Shown here piece by piece: positions 42,168 to 45,734 of a stretch of DNA of 45,734 bases. The notes under the pieces were generated by a model. The model saw only the letters and a program-made list of their open reading frames with translations. It did not search any database and had not been told where the DNA came from. The translations under genes and the position numbers were made by a program. The stretch spans positions 1 to 45,734 of the forward strand of contig JAFQRL010000034.1 in assembly GCA_017410065.1 (NCBI GenBank). The letters are read 5' to 3'. Position 1 is the first letter of the stretch; each line of letters opens with the position of its first letter. The stretch is from Clostridia bacterium (lineage in GTDB: Bacteria; Bacillota; Clostridia; Oscillospirales; CAG-272).

Positions 42168-42203
42168 TAAAAAAATATAGCGACAGCAAAAGCCATCGCT
42201 ATA
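42168..42203 (-). terminator. Terminator-like hairpin inside the division operon
   Basis: Minus strand: TATAGCGATGGC (42203-42192), TTTT loop (42191 side), GCTGTCGCTATA (42188-42177), then TTTTTTTA. A 12-pair stem with two wobble pairs, 17-50 bases before the PBP start codon. It is a complete intrinsic terminator in position, or an attenuator. The upstream 42204-42326 stretch has no gene. Confidence 0.68.
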
Positions 42204-42326
42204 TCTTATGAGGTAAACCTGTTTTTATGAGAAAAAAATGAAAGCCGTAAATAAATTTGATATCCTTGAGCTCTACGCTAAAGCAATCCTATAAGCATAG
42301 ATATCCCCGAGGGATGCTATTTGGGC

Positions 42327-42773
42327 TCAGCAAAAATAGGTCGTCTCTATATCGACCTCTTCAAGAGGGATCTCGGCAACTACGGTTGAGGGAGCCTTGT
42401 CCTCGCCCCAAGCGGCAGAGGAGAGCATTTTTGCACCGATAAGACCGAAGCAAAGCATAAAGCTGCAAGCCACGAGAGCGGAAAGGAAGGCAGAGGCGGA
42501 TGCGCGGAAGGGAAATGCCTTTATAGTCTTATCCTTAACGGGGGGCTTCTTTATGGTGAGCTTATCGTTTACAAAGGAGGAAACTATGGCAAGAGCACGC
42601 TCGCCCTTGGTCGCAAAGCTTCTCTCGGATACGGGAAGCATAGCCTGAGTCTTCTTGTGCTCGGCCTTTTTGAGCATATATTCGCCAAGAGTATATTCGG
42701 AATCGCTTTCGACTACTGTGAGTCTGTTCTTCATATTTTCATAAAGTCTATCATAACAGTTGGTGGTTGCCAT
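42327..42773 (-). CDS. Small membrane protein in the ftsL position
   Basis: A 148-residue protein between rsmH and the PBP gene, where ftsL normally lies. Residues 1-80 are polar (MATTNCYDRLYENMKNRLTVVES...TLGEYMLKKAEHKKT); one membrane segment at about 92-117 (ASAFLSALVACSFMLCFGLIGAKML); a short outer tail of about 30 residues. FtsL has a short cytoplasmic part and an outer coiled coil of 60 or more residues; here the long part is on the inside and there is no heptad pattern outside. So it may be a functional stand-in for FtsL or something else. Ribosome binding site AAGGAG 5-9 bases before the start, 11 bases after rsmH. Sequence not otherwise recognised. Confidence 0.65.
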   Translation of the reverse strand: MATTNCYDRLYENMKNRLTVVESDSEYTLGEYMLKKAEHKKTQAMLPVSERSFATKGERALAIVSSFVNDKLTIKKPPVKDKTIKAFPFRASASAFLSALVACSFMLCFGLIGAKMLSSAAWGEDKAPSTVVAEIPLEEVDIETTYFC

Positions 42774-42784
42774 TTTCTTTCTCC

Positions 42785-43726
42785 TTATATTTTTTCTGCA
42801 ATTCTGAGCTTTGCGCTTCTGGAGCGCGGATTTGCTTCAAGCTCCTCGTCGGAGGGAAGCAGGGGCTTCTTTGTCAGCTCCTTGATCTTCGGCTTGTTGC
42901 CGCAGATACAAACAGGGAAGTCCTTCGGGCAGGTGCAGCCTGCCGCCATTGCTCGGTAGCCGAGCTTCACAAGCCTGTCCTCTAATGAGTGGAAGGAAAT
43001 GATTGCTATCCTACCGCCCGGGAGCAGGTTGTTTGCCGCTGATTCGATCAGGGGCTTAATTGAGTCAAGCTCTGCGTTGACCTCAATTCTGATTGCCTGG
43101 AAGGTTCGTTTTGCGGGGTGAGGTCCGTCTGCTCTGCAAGCAGCCGGGATCGCGCTCTTGATAACGTCCGTCAATTCGTGTGTGGTTCTGATGGGTGAGA
43201 TCTCGCGTCTTTTGCAGATAGCAGATGCTATCCTCGGAGCAAATCTCTCCTCGCCGTATTCATAAATAACTCTTTTGAGATCTGCCTCCGAATATCCGTT
43301 CACCACATCGTATGCCGAAAGGGGAGAATCGGTGTCCATTCTCATATCGAGCGGAGCATCGTGCATATAGCTGAAGCCTCGCTCGGGGGTATCAAACTGA
43401 TGAGAGCTGCATCCGAGATCGGCAAGCACGCCGCCGAGATTTGTGATATTCAGATCCTTTATTACTTTATTTAATGAAGAGAAGTTGTCGTTTATAAAGG
43501 TTACTCTGTCGAGATATCCCTTAAGTCTTTCGGTTGCTGCGGCTATTGCGGCGCGGTCTCGGTCAAAGCATATCAGCCTTGAATTCTCGCCCATTCGCTT
43601 TGCAATCTCAAGGGAATGACCTCCGCCGCCGGTCGTGCAGTCCACGTAGGTGTAGCCGTCCCTTATGTTGAGTGCGTCTATACATTCAAAAAGAAGAACC
43701 GATGTGTGGGAAAAGCCCGTTGCCAT
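42785..43726 (-). CDS. rsmH: 16S rRNA (cytosine1402-N4)-methyltransferase
   Basis: A 313-residue RsmH (MraW). SAM loop YVDCTTGGGGHSLEIAKRM (about 24-42; family DxTxGxGGHS), LGGVLADLGCSSHQFDTPERGFSYMHDAPLDMRMD (about 96-130), TFQAIRIEVNAELDSI (about 205-220) and GGRIAIISFHSLEDRLVK (about 232-249), all strongly conserved. It methylates C1402 of 16S rRNA at the ribosomal P site. Cys cluster CTCPKDFPVCIC near the C-terminus is typical of the Firmicutes form. Starts 23 bases after mraZ. Confidence 0.97.
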   Translation of the reverse strand: MATGFSHTSVLLFECIDALNIRDGYTYVDCTTGGGGHSLEIAKRMGENSRLICFDRDRAAIAAATERLKGYLDRVTFINDNFSSLNKVIKDLNITNLGGVLADLGCSSHQFDTPERGFSYMHDAPLDMRMDTDSPLSAYDVVNGYSEADLKRVIYEYGEERFAPRIASAICKRREISPIRTTHELTDVIKSAIPAACRADGPHPAKRTFQAIRIEVNAELDSIKPLIESAANNLLPGGRIAIISFHSLEDRLVKLGYRAMAAGCTCPKDFPVCICGNKPKIKELTKKPLLPSDEELEANPRSRSAKLRIAEKI

Positions 43727-43749
43727 CTTAATATCCTCTCGTGCTTGTA

Positions 43750-44172
43750 TTAGAGTCCGTATTCGTAGAGAACGTCGCGCATCTTAGAGAAGTCGCGAGA
43801 AGCCTCACGCTCCTCCCAAAGCTCCTCAGCCCAAACTCTGATCTGCTTGCCAGCACCGACAAAAACAACGTTCTTATCTATCCTTGCGTGCTTAAGAAGC
43901 CTGTCCTCTATGATTATTCTACCGCTTCCGTCGAGAGAGCACTTCTGCGCTCCGCCAAGAATGAAATCCTGGATCTCGGCACCGATGGACTCGGGAAGCT
44001 TTTCGATCTTCTCAATGTATGCATCCCAATCCTCGGCGGTGTATATGGAGAGGTACGTGTCAAATTTTCTTGTGATATAGAATGTGTCGCCGAGATCCTC
44101 GCGATACTTTGAAGGAATGAATACACGCTTTTTTGCATCAAGCGAATGACTGTAAGAACCGACGAATGACAT
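43750..44172 (-). CDS. mraZ: Transcriptional regulator MraZ
   Basis: A 140-residue MraZ. Two repeats of the AbrB-like swapped-hairpin fold, each with the DxKGRvxiPxxxR type motif: GSYSHSLDAKKRVFIPSKYREDLG (6-29) and KCSLDGSGRIIIEDRLLKHARI (about 77-98). It forms a ring that binds tandem TGGG-type repeats upstream of its own operon and represses it. First gene of the division cluster; AAAGGAGG nine bases before the start; target repeats are visible upstream. Confidence 0.96.
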   Translation of the reverse strand: MSFVGSYSHSLDAKKRVFIPSKYREDLGDTFYITRKFDTYLSIYTAEDWDAYIEKIEKLPESIGAEIQDFILGGAQKCSLDGSGRIIIEDRLLKHARIDKNVVFVGAGKQIRVWAEELWEEREASRDFSKMRDVLYEYGL

Positions 44173-44240
44173 ATCGCACCTCCTTTTTTCTTATTTTGGG
44201 GTCGCTTTGGGGTTTGTGCACCACAATTGGGGGATTTTAA

Positions 44241-44265
44241 TACACTTTCACCCACTTTGCCCCAC
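44241..44265 (-). promoter_or_regulatory. MraZ-box repeats
   Basis: Minus strand: GTGGG (44265-44261), GTGGG (44255-44251), GTGTA (44245-44241), exactly 10 bases apart, in the spacing AAAGTGG/AAAGTGT. This matches known MraZ operators (three boxes, one helical turn apart). They lie just downstream of the -10 box, in the transcribed leader, a position for repression. Confidence 0.82.
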
Positions 44266-44273
44266 GTGTATAT

Positions 44274-44302
44274 ATTATAATACATAATTTCAGAAAAATC
44301 AA
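44274..44302 (-). promoter_or_regulatory. Promoter of the mraZ operon
   Basis: Minus strand: TTGATT (44302-44297), 17-base spacer, TATAAT (44279-44274). Confidence 0.8.
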
Positions 44303-44371
44303 TAGGTTTTTGAAATTTTTTTGAAAAAAATAAAAATTTTTTCGAAACGACCGTAAAATGTAAAAAAAGAC

Positions 44372-44400
44372 TTCCATTTAACCGCATTTTGTGATAGAAT
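44372..44400 (+). promoter_or_regulatory. Extended -10 promoter of the 112-residue protein gene
   Basis: TGATAGAAT (TG plus N plus TAGAAT at 44395-44400) with a poor -35, TTCCAT (44372-44377), 17 bases upstream. Confidence 0.55.
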
Positions 44401-44429
44401 ATAGGAGAACAAAGAGAGGAGCGATCAAT

Positions 44430-44768
44430 ATGTCATTCTTCAGCAAGCTCTTCGGTAAGAGCAAAAAAACAACGAGCTATTCATATAGGCTCGAGCAGGC
44501 AAGATCTCTGCACGGTCAGCCCGTTAAATACGTAACGGAGCGACGTGAGGATAACGAGGATGTTATCGGTCGCGGCGGTGCTCTTGCCGTTCACGGAGAC
44601 ACCTTTATCGTGGATTCCTCGGGAGACAGGCTTTTCGTCTGCAATATCGCAGAGCTTGAGGTCGCAACTCTTATGAGCGGAGACGGAGTTATAGTCTCGG
44701 GCCCAAATCTGCTTGAGGACGGTAAATTCCGCAGTATAATAGTTCATTTTGTTTACCACAGAAAGTAA
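44430..44768 (+). CDS. Small conserved-looking protein upstream of ispD
   Basis: A 112-residue soluble protein. Start ATG after GAGAGGAG; 13 further in-frame residues upstream are in the leader. Basic N-terminus MSFFSKLFGKSKKT may attach it to membrane or RNA; the remainder, KYVTERREDNEDVIGRGGALAVHGDTFIVDSSGDRLFVCNIAELEVATLMSGDG, is beta-rich and has an acidic-Gly pattern. I do not recognise a family. It ends 11 bases before ispD, so the two share a transcript. No cysteine pair or known catalytic motif was seen. Confidence 0.7.
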   Translation: MSFFSKLFGKSKKTTSYSYRLEQARSLHGQPVKYVTERREDNEDVIGRGGALAVHGDTFIVDSSGDRLFVCNIAELEVATLMSGDGVIVSGPNLLEDGKFRSIIVHFVYHRK

Positions 44769-44779
44769 GGGGAAATAAA

Positions 44780-45481
44780 ATGGGTAAGTGTAATAAAACG
44801 GGACACGTCACCGCCTTGATATTGGCGGCGGGAAGCGGTACCCGTATGGGCTCGGAGGTTCCAAAGCATCTGATAAAGATCCTTGGTGAGTCTGTGATAC
44901 GCCGTACGGCTCGGGCGTTTTGCGAGGCGGATTCGGTTGATTCAGTGATCGTGGTCTGCCAGAGCGAGTATATGGACGAAACAAAAAAAGAGATCAAAGA
45001 TCTCTCAAAGATCACAGCTGTGGTCGAAGGCGGCAAGAGCCGTATGAAATCTGCCTCTCTCGGCTTTTCTGCGATACCCGAATGTGCAGATATCGTTGCG
45101 ATCCACGATGCCGCACGTTGCCTTATTACTCCCGAAATGATAAATGAGGTGACAGCCGCTGCGAGGCTTCACGGCGCGGCAAGTGCGGGAGCGTTGGTTC
45201 ACGATACGGTTAAATCAGCTTGTGACGGCTACATTACGTCAACTATCGATAGGGATGGGCTTTTCCTCGCGCAGACACCCCAGGCGTTTTCCGTTGAGCT
45301 TTACAGAAGGGCACTGGGAGCCGCAGGCGACGTAGATAGGCACACAGACGATAACGGTCTGATCGAGGAGCTTGGAGTTCCCATCAAGTGCGTAAATACG
45401 GGTAAAACCAACATAAAGCTCACAACTCCCGAGGATCTTGAATACGCAGAATTTCTCTTGATGAAAAGAGGTGCAAGATGA
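44780..45481 (+). CDS. ispD: 2-C-methyl-D-erythritol 4-phosphate cytidylyltransferase
   Basis: A 233-residue IspD. CTP-binding [25 protein letters not shown] (about 12-36), [13 protein letters not shown] (about 84-96), [11 protein letters not shown] (about 106-116), [10 protein letters not shown] (family: TPQ, about 156-165), [11 protein letters not shown] (about 192-202), and [11 protein letters not shown]. It makes CDP-ME from MEP and CTP in the non-mevalonate isoprenoid pathway. The stop overlaps the ispF start by ATGA, so the two are coupled, and ispE, the next enzyme, is elsewhere in this window. Confidence 0.96.
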   Translation: MGKCNKTGHVTALILAAGSGTRMGSEVPKHLIKILGESVIRRTARAFCEADSVDSVIVVCQSEYMDETKKEIKDLSKITAVVEGGKSRMKSASLGFSAIPECADIVAIHDAARCLITPEMINEVTAAARLHGAASAGALVHDTVKSACDGYITSTIDRDGLFLAQTPQAFSVELYRRALGAAGDVDRHTDDNGLIEELGVPIKCVNTGKTNIKLTTPEDLEYAEFLLMKRGAR

Positions 45482-45734
45482 TAGATTTCAGAATAGGTCA
45501 CGGGTATGACGTTCACCGCTTTAAGGAGGGGCGTGCGCTGGTTCTCGGCGGTGAAAGAATAGAATATTCTTTGGGGCTTGAGGGACATTCGGATGCAGAC
45601 GTGCTCATCCACGCGCTTATGGATGCCTTGCTCGGTGCTCTTGCCCTCGGTGATATCGGCCGCCATTTCCCCGATACGGATGAAAAATATCGCGGAATAT
45701 CAAGCATAATTCTTCTGAAGCAGGTTTCCGCTCT
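45478..45734 (+). CDS. ispF: 2-C-methyl-D-erythritol 2,4-cyclodiphosphate synthase (partial)
   Basis: The first 85 codons of ispF, cut by the window end. [10 protein letters not shown] (7-15 region) gives the metal ligands Asp and His; [37 protein letters not shown] includes the third metal His and the conserved phosphate-binding loop. It cyclises CDP-ME-2P to MEcPP with loss of CMP. The start overlaps the ispD stop. The C-terminal half is outside the window. Confidence 0.95.
   Translation, partial: MIDFRIGHGYDVHRFKEGRALVLGGERIEYSLGLEGHSDADVLIHALMDALLGALALGDIGRHFPDTDEKYRGISSIILLKQVSA

Overview
The window is a chromosomal segment of an anaerobic-type Clostridia bacterium (Firmicutes/Bacillota, most like an uncultured gut Oscillospirales or Christensenellales member). 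The evidence is a mraZ-rsmH-PBP-mur division cluster with a meso-DAP type MurE (DNPR motif), SpoVD-type PASTA penicillin-binding protein, PPi-dependent phosphofructokinase, SAM-I (S-box) riboswitch on metK, a PadR/HAAS/DUF4097 operon, ECF sigma/DUF4367 pair, strong AGGAGG ribosome binding sites and many TTGACA-17-TATAAT promoters. No tRNA, rRNA or CRISPR was seen.

Layout. 1-137: 3' end of a group II intron (last codons of its maturase plus domains V and VI). 310-2392: PadR regulator, HAAS-like membrane protein and DUF4097 repeat protein in one operon. 2392-5333: large surface lipoprotein with a PTPEPD repeat stalk. 5397-6763: dGTPase-like HD hydrolase. 6777-8334 (minus): intracellular GH27-type glycosidase. 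8472-9842 (minus): rpsF-ssb-rpsR operon. 9901-10952: ispE. 10996-18335: five-gene operon of a TerB_N/TerB_C protein, a BrxD-like ATPase, a BrxHI/Lhr-like helicase, a YqeM-like methyltransferase and Hsp33. This is the best candidate for a little-described system: a cut-down module of BREX-associated parts lacking PglX, PglZ and BrxC. 18358-20378 (minus): two related lipoproteins. 20452-23212: secreted HExxH metalloprotease and a small secreted protein whose signal peptide is out of frame at an A7 tract (minus), divergent from an ECF sigma factor with its DUF4367 partner (plus).

24475-31897: a divergent Fe/Mn superoxide dismutase-like protein, PPi-PFK, S-box riboswitch and metK, recD2, a degenerate MreB-like protein and a 34-residue membrane peptide. 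31898-32316: a gene-free stretch with about ten TGTTGAAAAC-like repeats, the first five spaced 10-21-10-21 bp. 32317-44302 (minus): ftsZ with its own promoter and terminator, then the division/cell-wall operon read mraZ, rsmH, small membrane protein in the ftsL position, PBP, murE, murF, mraY, ftsW, murG. murD, murC, ftsQ and ftsA are absent from this cluster. 44372-45734: small conserved-looking protein, ispD and the start of ispF.

Genes that act together: ispE, ispD and ispF (MEP isoprenoid pathway, undecaprenyl carrier supply) flank the peptidoglycan and division genes; MreB-like protein and ftsZ converge; the sigma factor probably controls the neighbouring secreted proteins; the helicase/ATPase/TerB trio probably acts on DNA as one complex. 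All functions are inferred from reading motifs, with no database search.
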